A stretch of 64,000 nt of DNA from Ancylobacter amanitiformis (GTDB lineage Bacteria > Pseudomonadota > Alphaproteobacteria > Rhizobiales > Xanthobacteraceae): assembly GCF_030814815.1 (NCBI RefSeq), contig NZ_JAUSVR010000010.1, forward strand, positions 100,793 through 164,792. Direction: 5' to 3'. Positions within the stretch are counted from its first letter, which is position 1; every line of letters begins with the position of its first letter. The notes under the pieces were generated by a model. The model had not been told where the DNA came from, did no database searches, and was given only the letters and a program-made list of their open reading frames with translations. Shown piece by piece: positions 57,188-64,000 of the stretch. A program made the position numbers and the translations under genes.

Positions 57188-57793
57188 ATGAAGCTCGATC
57201 CGTTCTATCTCATCGTCGACCGTGCCTCCTGGCTGCCGCGGCTGCTGCCGCAGGGCGTCAAACTGGTCCAGCTGCGCGCCAAGGACATGGACGAGCCGCA
57301 GCTGCGCACCGAGATCGCCACCGCGCGGGAGGTGTGCGCGCGCTATGGCGCCCAGCTGGTGGTGAACGATCACTGGCGGCTCGCCATCGATCTGGGATGC
57401 GATTTCGTGCATCTCGGCCAGGAGGACCTCGCCGATGCCGACGTCGCCGCCATCAAGCGGGCCGGGCTGCGGCTCGGGCTCAGCACGCATGATGAGGCCG
57501 AGCTGGAACTGGCGCTGATGGCGCAGCCCGATTATGTCGCGCTGGGCCCGGTCTACCCCACCATCCTCAAGAAGATGCGCTGGGCGGCGCAGGGGCTGGA
57601 GCGCGTGAGCGCGTGGAAAAAGCGCATCGGCGACCTGCCGCTGGTCGGCATTGGCGGGCTGACCATCGAGCGCGCGCAGGGCGTGCTCAATGCCGGGGCC
57701 GACAGCGTCGCCGTCGTCACCGACGTGCTGCTCAATGTCGACCCGGAAGCCCGCGCCCGCGAATGGGTTCTGGCCACGCGCGAGACGGTTTGA
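57188..57793 (+). CDS. thiE: Thiamine-phosphate synthase ThiE
   Basis: 201 residues from the ATG at 57188 (GAGGCAGG upstream; ATG at 57176 overlaps thiG and is possible). TIM barrel joining the pyrimidine and thiazole halves of thiamine. QLRAKDMDEPQL, VVNDHWRLAIDLGCDFVHLG and the phosphate loop IGGLTIERAQ are visible. Last gene of thiOSGE. thiC and thiD, needed for the pyrimidine, are not in the window. Confidence 0.93.
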   Translation: MKLDPFYLIVDRASWLPRLLPQGVKLVQLRAKDMDEPQLRTEIATAREVCARYGAQLVVNDHWRLAIDLGCDFVHLGQEDLADADVAAIKRAGLRLGLSTHDEAELELALMAQPDYVALGPVYPTILKKMRWAAQGLERVSAWKKRIGDLPLVGIGGLTIERAQGVLNAGADSVAVVTDVLLNVDPEARAREWVLATRETV

Positions 57794-57874
57794 CCCCGCG
57801 CTGACCCCGCGCACGGAGCCGCGCTGCGCAATCGCCGGCCGGCGGCATGGGTGCTATGTTCCGCGTGAGGGAAC

Positions 57875-58333
57875 ATGGCCATGGCAATCATCACCCGCCT
57901 GTCGATCCTCCTCCCGGGGACCCTGCTTGGCGCGCTGCTGGTTTCGCCAGCGGCCTTCGCCGATGACGCCGGGGCGATCCGCGCGCGGCTGGAGGACTGG
58001 ACGCGGCAGTTCAATGCCGGGGACACCGCCGGCGCCTGCGAGCTGTTTTCCCGCACGCTGGTCTCCGATGTCCGCGGGCAGGGCGAGGCGGGGTATGACA
58101 CGCGCTGCACGCTGATCGGCAAGGCGCTCGCCAACCCGGAGCGCCGGTTCCACTATGCGCTGGATATAAGGGAGATCCTCACCGAGGGTGACATGGCCAT
58201 CGTCCGACTGGTGTGGACGCTGACCATCTCCCCCGGTGAGATCACGAGCGTCGAGCCCGGCCTCGACGTGTTTCGCCGCGAGGCGGACGGGCGCTGGCGC
58301 ATCATCCGCTACATGGCCTATGAGAGCGACTGA
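57875..58333 (+). CDS. Secreted SnoaL/DUF4440-like protein
   Basis: 152 residues with a signal peptide (hydrophobic core about 8-24, cleavage near AFA-DD at about residue 30). The mature part follows an NTF2-like pattern, AIRARLEDWTRQFNAGDTAG and a C-terminal GRWRIIRYMAYESD, as in DUF4440/SnoaL proteins. No catalytic residues can be named. Its last 16 bases overlap the convergent DUF2087 gene. Confidence 0.8.
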   Translation: MAMAIITRLSILLPGTLLGALLVSPAAFADDAGAIRARLEDWTRQFNAGDTAGACELFSRTLVSDVRGQGEAGYDTRCTLIGKALANPERRFHYALDIREILTEGDMAIVRLVWTLTISPGEITSVEPGLDVFRREADGRWRIIRYMAYESD

Positions 58334-58887
58334 GCGCGCCCGCGCAGCAGGGCGAGCAGGACCCGGAGTTCCGGCGGCGGCGCCTGCTCGATGCGGCTAT
58401 ATTCCCGCCCGTCGACCGTGCGGCGGAACAGGCCGAGCTCGATCAGTTCGCGCCGCAGCAGGGCATGGTCGCCGAACAGGTGCAGGCGGTTCACCCGCTC
58501 GTTCATGATCTTCTCAGCGAAGGTCTCCCCCGCTGGCAGGCGTGACCACAGCACCCACAGGCACAATTCCTGCTGGTTTCGCTTCTTCGGCCAGCGCGCC
58601 AGCCGGCCCTGCGCATCGTAGAGCCGTAGCGCCTTCGCGCAGCGCGCGTGGTCGGCCGGCGGCGGGGCCGGCGGGGGCGGGGCCGGCGGGGGCGTGGCAT
58701 CGATCTGCCGGCGGGCCAGCCGGTCGGCCCGCAGATGCTGGAAATTCCGGAATCCGGCCGCGCGGGCGAGAATGTTGAGCAGCTCGACATGGCCGGGAAC
58801 ATGGTCGAGCGTGGCGAGCCGGCCGTGCAGGGTGCGGGCGAGGGCGGAAATATCCGGCGCCTCATAGGCCAGAACGGTTCTGGTCAT
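58318..58887 (-). CDS. DUF2087-containing protein
   Basis: 189 residues, GGAGGA upstream of the ATG at 58887. The N-terminal part (about 1-55, HVELLNILARAAGFRNFQHL) is like the helical unit found in glyoxalase-related and toxin-associated small proteins. A proline-rich linker (65-76) leads to a DUF2087 C-terminal domain with RWPKKRNQQELCLWVLWSRL and REYSRIE. DUF2087 is linked to DNA-binding regulators, but no function is established here. Confidence 0.8.
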   Translation of the reverse strand: MTRTVLAYEAPDISALARTLHGRLATLDHVPGHVELLNILARAAGFRNFQHLRADRLARRQIDATPPPAPPPPAPPPADHARCAKALRLYDAQGRLARWPKKRNQQELCLWVLWSRLPAGETFAEKIMNERVNRLHLFGDHALLRRELIELGLFRRTVDGREYSRIEQAPPPELRVLLALLRGRAQSLS

Positions 58888-59245
58888 GACTTATCCTCCG
58901 TCGTGCCGTTCCTTCCGAAAGGACGTCGCGGTTGCCGTCTTGCGACCGGGCACGGGGACAAGTGCGGGGTGCGAAAACTCAGATGCAGGTTTAGCTCCCC
59001 TTGCGGGGCGGCAACGCCTCGGTGAACTGCAGACCGTGCCGGCAGAAATAGACGCGGCGTCGGGCGAAGTCCAGTGGCGGCATCGGGCGATCGCTCGCCC
59101 CGCCCGGGCGAGGGCCCGGTGGAGGGCGTCGCGGCTGCGCAAGCGCCTCGCCCCTCACCGCCGGCCTCCCCGTCCCGCGCCGTAGCGCCGGCTGGCGGGC
59201 GAAACGGGGCCTTGGCGGGACCTTGGCGGGGCGGGGCGTGCTGCC
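58888..59245. other. Non-coding region between DUF2087 and SAF-dehydrogenase genes
   Basis: About 360 bp without a credible gene. The segment near 59098-59160 has CGGGCGAGGG and CGCCTCGCCCCTCACCG, blocks that resemble parts of the repeat at 10813-10922, so it may be a decayed copy. A short CCCC-TTGC-GGGG hairpin is at 58997-59008. Nothing else is seen. Confidence 0.45.
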
Positions 59246-60616
59246 TCACACCATCGCGCCCGTCTCGACGTTCGAGAAGGTCTGCTCCATCTCGCGCCTC
59301 AGGCGAAGGATCGCGCTGTCCTCGACCGCGACATCGGACCAGCCGATCACCTCGCCCTCGGCGATGTCGCGTCTCAGGGCCGCGTGGTGGGCGAGGCCGA
59401 TGGGCAGCGCGCCGCGCGCCAGCGAACTCGCCGCCGGCAGCAGCTTGCCCCACACGGTGTAGCCGCCCTCGCCGTCCAGCACCTCGCCGGCCCGCAGCGG
59501 GCGCTTGGCCACCGCCACCACGTCGGCATTGAAGAATTCGGTGGCGCCGGTCGGCTCGCCGCGCAGCGCCGCCGAGGCGACGCTGATGCCGAGTTCCAGC
59601 CCGATGAGGTGATAGGGTCGGTACAGCGCGGTATAGCGGCCCGATGAATCCGTCACCACGCCATATTCCTTGAAGCAGCGCCGGGCATAGTCGCCGCGCG
59701 GGCTGGGGTCGGCCTCGAACACCACATAGACGCCCCAGCGCAGGTCGCGGAACACCGGGCGCCCGTCGCGCTCCAGGCTGGAAACGGTTTCCACCGTGCC
59801 GGAATGTTCCAGCACGCCGCCCGCCTCGCGCGGGCGCAGGATGGTGGCGAGGTCGTCGACCCCGCAGGGCGGGAAGAGCAGCCCGTCGGAGGGCGCCCGC
59901 AGATTGGCGGCATTGGCGATGGCGGCCATTTCGATGGCGGATTTGGTGCCGTCGGCGAAGGAGTTGAACATCTGCGCGTTCATGCCGCCCTCGGCCGCCT
60001 GCTCGGGCGTCAGTCCGTAAAGGCTCCAGATCGTGTCCGGCGTGGAGTGGTGGAAGCTCGGCAGGTATTTCGTGCCCTTGCCGGCGCAGACCACGTTGAA
60101 GCCGCAGGCGCGCGCCCAGTCGACCATCTCGCAGACCAGCGCCGGCTGGTCGCCCGAACCCATGGAATAGACGACGCCGGCCGCGCGCGCCCTCGCCGCC
60201 AGCAGCGGACCCACCAGCACATCCGCTTCGACCGTGACCATGACGACATGGCGGCCATGCGCGATGGCCAGCAGCGCATGATTCGCGCCGGCGGCAGGGT
60301 TGCCGGTCGCCTCCACCACGACATCGAGCCCACCGGCGGCGATCAGCGCGCCGGCATCCTGCGTGAGCATGGTGCGTCCGGTGCGCAGCGCCTCGTCGAA
60401 GGAGGTTGCCACCGCGGCGTCCGCATCCCAGCCGGTGCGTTCCAGCGCGGCCCGGGCACGCGGCACCGACAGGTCGGCAATGCCGAGCAGGTGCAGGCCC
60501 GGCGTGGTGCGCAACTGCGCGAGGAACATCGAGCCGAACTTGCCGGCGCCGATCAGCCCGACACGGACCGGGCGGCCGGCATCGGCGCGCGCTCTGAGGA
60601 GGCGGGCGAGATTCAT
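59246..60616 (-). CDS. NAD(P)-dependent homoserine-dehydrogenase-like protein with SAF domain
   Basis: 456 residues from the ATG at 60616, eight bases after GGAGA. Rossmann start RVGLIGAGKFGSMFLAQLRT (about 18-37), then VVVEATGNPAAGANHALLA as in homoserine dehydrogenase-like folds. A C-terminal SAF domain (about 365-445, VVAVAKRPLRAGEVLDGEGG) follows. Proteins of this build appear in sugar-acid catabolism in several proteobacteria, but the substrate is not established. It is alone in its direction. Confidence 0.82.
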   Translation of the reverse strand: MNLARLLRARADAGRPVRVGLIGAGKFGSMFLAQLRTTPGLHLLGIADLSVPRARAALERTGWDADAAVATSFDEALRTGRTMLTQDAGALIAAGGLDVVVEATGNPAAGANHALLAIAHGRHVVMVTVEADVLVGPLLAARARAAGVVYSMGSGDQPALVCEMVDWARACGFNVVCAGKGTKYLPSFHHSTPDTIWSLYGLTPEQAAEGGMNAQMFNSFADGTKSAIEMAAIANAANLRAPSDGLLFPPCGVDDLATILRPREAGGVLEHSGTVETVSSLERDGRPVFRDLRWGVYVVFEADPSPRGDYARRCFKEYGVVTDSSGRYTALYRPYHLIGLELGISVASAALRGEPTGATEFFNADVVAVAKRPLRAGEVLDGEGGYTVWGKLLPAASSLARGALPIGLAHHAALRRDIAEGEVIGWSDVAVEDSAILRLRREMEQTFSNVETGAMV

Positions 60617-60745
60617 CGGGCGGTCTCCATCGGGCGGTCTTCCCTGGATTATGGACAAGCGCTTGTTCGCGCTCTTGAGGCGGGGTCGTGTCACTCCCGC
60701 CGGCGGGTCTGCGTACCGGTGCGGCGTTGGCGCGCCGCACGCGGT

Positions 60746-62158
60746 TCAGCCGGCGACGGCGCGATCCTTCTGGCCGTTTTCCGGCGCGATGTCCCGGCTG
60801 CCGAGTTCCTTCGCGGTCCGTTCGATCGAACGCAGGGCGAGCCCGACCTCGTCGGCTTCCGCAAGTGTGGGTTCCAGTCTGGTGGGTTCCAGCCTGGTGG
60901 TCTCCAGTCTGGCGGCATCCGCTCGGGCGAGTTCCGATCTGCCGTCGCTTCGGCGCGTCGCGCCCTCGCGCAGGGTGCGGATGCGGTCGGCCAGCGTCGG
61001 GGCGGCGCCGGCGAGTGACGGCGGCGCCCCTGCCAGCAGCGCATCCACCGCCGAGCCCGGACCTTCCAGCGTCGCGGTGAGATGGGCCATCTCGGCGGCA
61101 ATGTCGCTCAGGCGCTCGCGCAGCAGCGCGATCCCGGCCGGCTCGTCCGGGGTACGCGCGGCGGGCTGCAGCGTGTCGAGCCGCTCCTGCAATTGCGTAC
61201 GGTCGTCACGGGCCTTGGCGAGGGCGCCTTCCAGCATGGCTTTCTCCGCGCGCAGCATTTCAGATGTGTCATTGGCCTGTCGGGCGGCGCTTTCCGCGCT
61301 CTCGCGGGCGGCAAGCGCCTGCGAGGTGACGCGGGCCGCCTCCTGTTCCACGCTGTCGCGCCGCGTCTCCGCCTTGCGGGTGCGGTCCTGCAGCGCGTCG
61401 GCGCGCAATTGCAGCGAGGCGATATGCGCGCGCAGCGTCGCCGCTTCGGCGCTTATGGTGCCGAACTCATGCTCGGTATCCTCGAGCCGCTGGCGAATCG
61501 CCCGGCCGCGGGCAATTTCGGCCGAGAGGCTCTCGGACGTGCTCTGGAGGGATGAGCGTTCGTTGGCCAGCTGGGCATTGGCGGCGGAAACGTGCCGCTC
61601 CAGATCGGCGATGCGGTCCTTGAGCGTGTCGCGCAGCGTGGCCAGCGCGATATGCTCGAACTTCAGCTCGTCCTGCCGCGCCGTCGCCTCCTCAAGCTGG
61701 CTGCCCGTCGAGGCGAGGTCCGCGCGGGTGTTTTCGAACAGCGCGCGGGTCTCATCGAGCTCAAGGCTGCGCGCGGCGAGGTCGTCGGCCAGCATGCGGT
61801 CGCGGGCGACAAGCCCGGCATGCTCGCTTTCCAGCGCGGCGAGGCGGGTGCTGGCTTCGTCCAGCCGGGCCTGCCGGCTGGCAAGCTCGGCCGACTGGCG
61901 GGCGATCTCGCTCCACTGCCCGGCCAGGCGGGTGCGCAACTGGTCGACATCCATCTCCAGCCGGCGGACCGTCGTGGCGAAGGCGGCTCGCGCCTCGTCC
62001 TTGTCGGCCTGGATTTCCGCGAGGGTCACGGGGAGCGCGTTCTCGATGCGCCGGCGGGTGAGACGTACGGCGCGGCGCCACACTGCCGGCAGCGCCAGGA
62101 GCGCGAGCAGGGTGGCGGCGAGGAAGCCGATTGCGCAGTACATGATCGCTTCGATCAT
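60746..62158 (-). CDS. Membrane-anchored coiled-coil protein
   Basis: 470 residues. One N-terminal membrane helix (about 5-28) is followed by RRAVRLTRRRIEN, then a nearly continuous coiled coil (about 45-330) rich in Ala, Glu, Arg and Leu. The tail is less ordered and holds a short repeat (LETTRLEPTRLEPT). Similar proteins occur across Hyphomicrobiales, from recall, without known role. The topology suggests a cytoplasmic rod on the inner membrane, possibly a scaffold. Confidence 0.8.
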   Translation of the reverse strand: MIEAIMYCAIGFLAATLLALLALPAVWRRAVRLTRRRIENALPVTLAEIQADKDEARAAFATTVRRLEMDVDQLRTRLAGQWSEIARQSAELASRQARLDEASTRLAALESEHAGLVARDRMLADDLAARSLELDETRALFENTRADLASTGSQLEEATARQDELKFEHIALATLRDTLKDRIADLERHVSAANAQLANERSSLQSTSESLSAEIARGRAIRQRLEDTEHEFGTISAEAATLRAHIASLQLRADALQDRTRKAETRRDSVEQEAARVTSQALAARESAESAARQANDTSEMLRAEKAMLEGALAKARDDRTQLQERLDTLQPAARTPDEPAGIALLRERLSDIAAEMAHLTATLEGPGSAVDALLAGAPPSLAGAAPTLADRIRTLREGATRRSDGRSELARADAARLETTRLEPTRLEPTLAEADEVGLALRSIERTAKELGSRDIAPENGQKDRAVAG

Positions 62159-62327
62159 GCGACGATCTCACTCTTGTACGCCGTCACAGGACTGCCCCCG
62201 GGGTCCAGCGGTGTCGAGCCGGAGCGGCCTCAAGCTAGGGCCGAAGGGTTACGAACACCAAAACACGCACGGCATCAATCGAGACGGCCGGGTCTTTCCG
62301 GTCATCTGTCATATTCGCCCGTCGGGA

Positions 62328-62912
62328 TCAGAAGGGATTCCAGGTCGCGGTGGGCGTGAACTTGAGATAGCCGATATTGGCGCCAAGGCGGACGCCGACG
62401 CCGGAGCGGATCGGCACCACCACCAGATTGTCGGAGGCGAGCGCCGTCATGCCGAAGCCGGCGACGAAATAGGCCGAGCCGGACAGGCCGCCGAATCGCC
62501 GGAAGATGTCGTTGATGCTGTTGAGGTTGTAGACAAGGATCATGGTGCGCGCGCCGTCGCCGCCGAAATCCCAGCCCAGCGAGGGGCCCTGCCAGTAGAC
62601 CTTGAGGTCGCCGGCGTTGCGCGTATAGAGCGTGCCGTCGCCGTAACGCAGGCCGCCGACAAAGGCGCCCGAGCCTTCCTGGCCCAGAATGTAGCCATTG
62701 GGCTGGCCCCACTGGCTCACCGCCTTCTCGATCGACAAGGCGAGACCGCGCGAGACTTCGCCGAAGAAGCCGTGACCCTGCTGGACCAGTTCCTCGCTCG
62801 AATAGGTGCTGGATGCCGGCTGCTTGGCCTGGGCAGCGGCGGGGCCGGAAAGCAAGGGCAGGGCGGACAGCAGGGCGAGGCAGGCAAGCAGGGCGCGCAA
62901 GGTCGGCATCAT
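62328..62912 (-). CDS. DUF1134 exported protein
   Basis: 194 residues from the ATG at 62912 (an ATG three bases later, and a longer frame to 62936, are alternatives). Signal peptide with core about 6-18 and cleavage near AAA-QA. The mature part, with STYSSEELVQQGHGFFGEVSRG and WDFGGDGARTMILVYNLN, matches the DUF1134 family, which is restricted largely to alphaproteobacteria. The glycine-rich strands suggest a beta structure in the envelope. No role is known. Confidence 0.87.
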   Translation of the reverse strand: MMPTLRALLACLALLSALPLLSGPAAAQAKQPASSTYSSEELVQQGHGFFGEVSRGLALSIEKAVSQWGQPNGYILGQEGSGAFVGGLRYGDGTLYTRNAGDLKVYWQGPSLGWDFGGDGARTMILVYNLNSINDIFRRFGGLSGSAYFVAGFGMTALASDNLVVVPIRSGVGVRLGANIGYLKFTPTATWNPF

Positions 62913-63064
62913 CGGTCTCGCGTTGGGTCGGGGCATTGATCCGGCGAATTCAGGCGAATGTGGCGCCTGCCGCGCACGGCTGATCCGCCTATCAATAGCA
63001 CGGAGTGCGACGTGAAGAAGGCATGGCGCGTGGCTCATCGTCCCGCACCGCCGATCTGTGATCG

Positions 63065-64000
63065 TCAAAGCTTGGCGCCGAAGGCGATGAAGGCCGGCAC
63101 CCGGTATTGGGATGCCGTGCGGCCATAGGGCAGGGGGCTGCCGTCCGGCCGCCGCACGCTGCCGCCCGCTGCGAGCAGCAGCGCGTGGCCGGCCGCCACA
63201 TCCCATTCGCACACGGTGCCGAGGCGGGGGTAGAGATCGGCGCTTCCCTCGGCCACAAGGCCGAACTTCAGCGCCGAGCCGATGGTGATCCGCTCGGCCA
63301 CGTCGAGCGTGTCCAGCAGTGCCGCCGTATCGGCGTCCAGATGGGAACGGCTGGCCACCGCGACGAGGCCCTGCTCGGGCATCGGCCGGCAGCGGATCTG
63401 CTCCCAGCCGGTGGCTTCCACCGGCGCGCCCGCGGCACGGCGGGCGCGGAACGCGTGGCCCCGGCGCTCGACGAGGGCGGCGCCGGCATAGAGCTTCTCC
63501 ACCGCCGGGCCGTAGACCACGCCATAGGCGGGCACGCCATCCACGACGAGGCCGATATTCACGGTGAACTCGCCACGCGCATTGACGAATTCGCGCGTGC
63601 CGTCGAGCGGGTCGACCAGCAGGAAGAGGTCGGCCGGTGTCTCGCCGCGCCCTTCGGCCACCGCCTCCTCGGCGATGACGGGCACGCCGGGCAGCAGGCG
63701 GGCCAGTTCGTCGCGCAGCAATTCCTCCGCGGCGAGGTCGGCGGCCGTCACCGGGCTCTCATCCGTCTTGAGGCGGGCCTGCATTCCCTCGGCGCGGATG
63801 CGCAGGATGACCGCGCCAGCCTTGAGCGCGGCCTGTGCGAGGGCGGCGAGCAGGGAGAGGTCGCCAGGCGCTCGGGCGTTGGGCGTTCGGGCCTCAGGTG
63901 TTGGTGCCTCAGGTGTTGGTGCCTCAGGTGTTGGTGCCTCAGGTGTTGGTGCCTCAGGTGTTGGTGCCTCAGGTGTTGGTGCCTCAGGTGTTGGTGCCTC
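63065..64000 (-). CDS. cysQ: 3'(2'),5'-bisphosphate nucleotidase CysQ (5' end outside window)
   Basis: Inositol-monophosphatase-fold enzyme that hydrolyses PAP to AMP. Metal-site motifs are visible: IAEEAVAEG, VDPLDGTREFVNARGEFTVN and CEWDVAAGHALLLAAGG. The first in-frame ATG (63784) cannot be the start, because the family N-terminal helix (LLAALAQAALKAGAVILRI) lies upstream of it. The frame continues without a stop or start through an EAPTP repeat to the window edge. So either the protein has a repeat-rich N-terminal extension or the true start is an unrecognised non-standard codon between 63785 and 63890. Confidence 0.88.
   Translation of the reverse strand, partial: EAPTPEAPTPEAPTPEAPTPEAPTPEAPTPEAPTPEARTPNARAPGDLSLLAALAQAALKAGAVILRIRAEGMQARLKTDESPVTAADLAAEELLRDELARLLPGVPVIAEEAVAEGRGETPADLFLLVDPLDGTREFVNARGEFTVNIGLVVDGVPAYGVVYGPAVEKLYAGAALVERRGHAFRARRAAGAPVEATGWEQIRCRPMPEQGLVAVASRSHLDADTAALLDTLDVAERITIGSALKFGLVAEGSADLYPRLGTVCEWDVAAGHALLLAAGGSVRRPDGSPLPYGRTASQYRVPAFIAFGAKL
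63891..64000. repeat. 15-bp tandem repeat running off the window edge
   Basis: Unit GCCTCAGGTGTTGGT, more than seven near-perfect copies, read on the reverse strand as GAGGCACCAACACCT. In the cysQ frame each unit encodes Glu-Ala-Pro-Thr-Pro. The copy number beyond position 64000 cannot be seen. Confidence 0.97.

Noticed and set aside
60300..62939. Long forward-strand open frame opposite the SAF-dehydrogenase and coiled-coil genes
   Set aside because: Serine/arginine/alanine-rich translation without domains, antisense to well supported genes.
63891..64000. CRISPR array
   Set aside because: The 15-bp units are directly adjacent, with no unique spacers, and no cas gene is nearby.

Overview
The window is GC-rich, densely coded chromosomal DNA of an alphaproteobacterium. 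Glycerol uptake by a GlpSTPQUV-type ABC transporter, FixJ-type regulators, an adjacent DUF3141/Pta/FabI set, a DUF1134 protein and intergenic GC-rich repeats of rhizobial type suggest Hyphomicrobiales, perhaps Xanthobacteraceae. That placement is inferred from gene content. I found no rRNA or tRNA gene, transposase, phage gene or CRISPR array.

Layout. 1-2992: alanine catabolism, with a divergent Lrp-type regulator (cut by the window edge), alanine racemase, D-amino acid dehydrogenase and a strong terminator. 3029-12596: a glycerol operon behind palindromic GlpR-like operators, glpD-glpS-glpT-glpP-glpQ-glpU-glpV, then a repeat element, then glpK. 12602-13775: an AhpD-like protein and a methyltransferase-like protein. 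13858-21373 (minus strand): a second ABC importer of the spermidine/putrescine type, a DeoR-family regulator, an APH-fold kinase and a class-III PLP enzyme of the phospho-lyase type. I read this as a transport, phosphorylation and elimination pathway for an amino alcohol. 21609-28320: an SDR; a DUF3141/phosphotransacetylase/FabI operon without the expected acetate kinase; and a divergent polyphosphate kinase 2, with a Pho-box-like repeat between the two transcription units. 28497-32077: a YiaW/YiaV-like membrane pair, a cupin, Dps and a membrane protein. 32157-34789: sensor kinase, FixJ-type regulator and a lone receiver. 34961-43742: RND pump with adaptor, divergent AraC regulator, and an EmrAB-type pump. 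43951-54785: alpha/beta hydrolase, TRAP permease pair without binding protein, Bcr/CflA transporter, NUDIX, MAPEG, PAP2, several very small proteins and an MHYT hybrid kinase. 54974-57793: TPP riboswitch and thiOSGE. 57875-64000: mostly conserved proteins of unknown function, a SAF-domain dehydrogenase, a long coiled-coil protein, a DUF1134 protein and cysQ. The cysQ frame continues into a 15-bp tandem repeat that runs off the window.

How parts fit. In the glycerol module, uptake, phosphorylation and oxidation of glycerol are co-transcribed. The ATPase pair looks asymmetric: GlpS lacks the H-loop histidine and GlpT lacks a proper signature motif, so only one composite ATP site should be competent. 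Both importer operons carry a copy of the same hairpin-rich repeat directly downstream of the binding-protein gene, an arrangement that could raise binding-protein mRNA over the distal genes. The least described system here is the kinase/phospho-lyase/ABC/DeoR operon.
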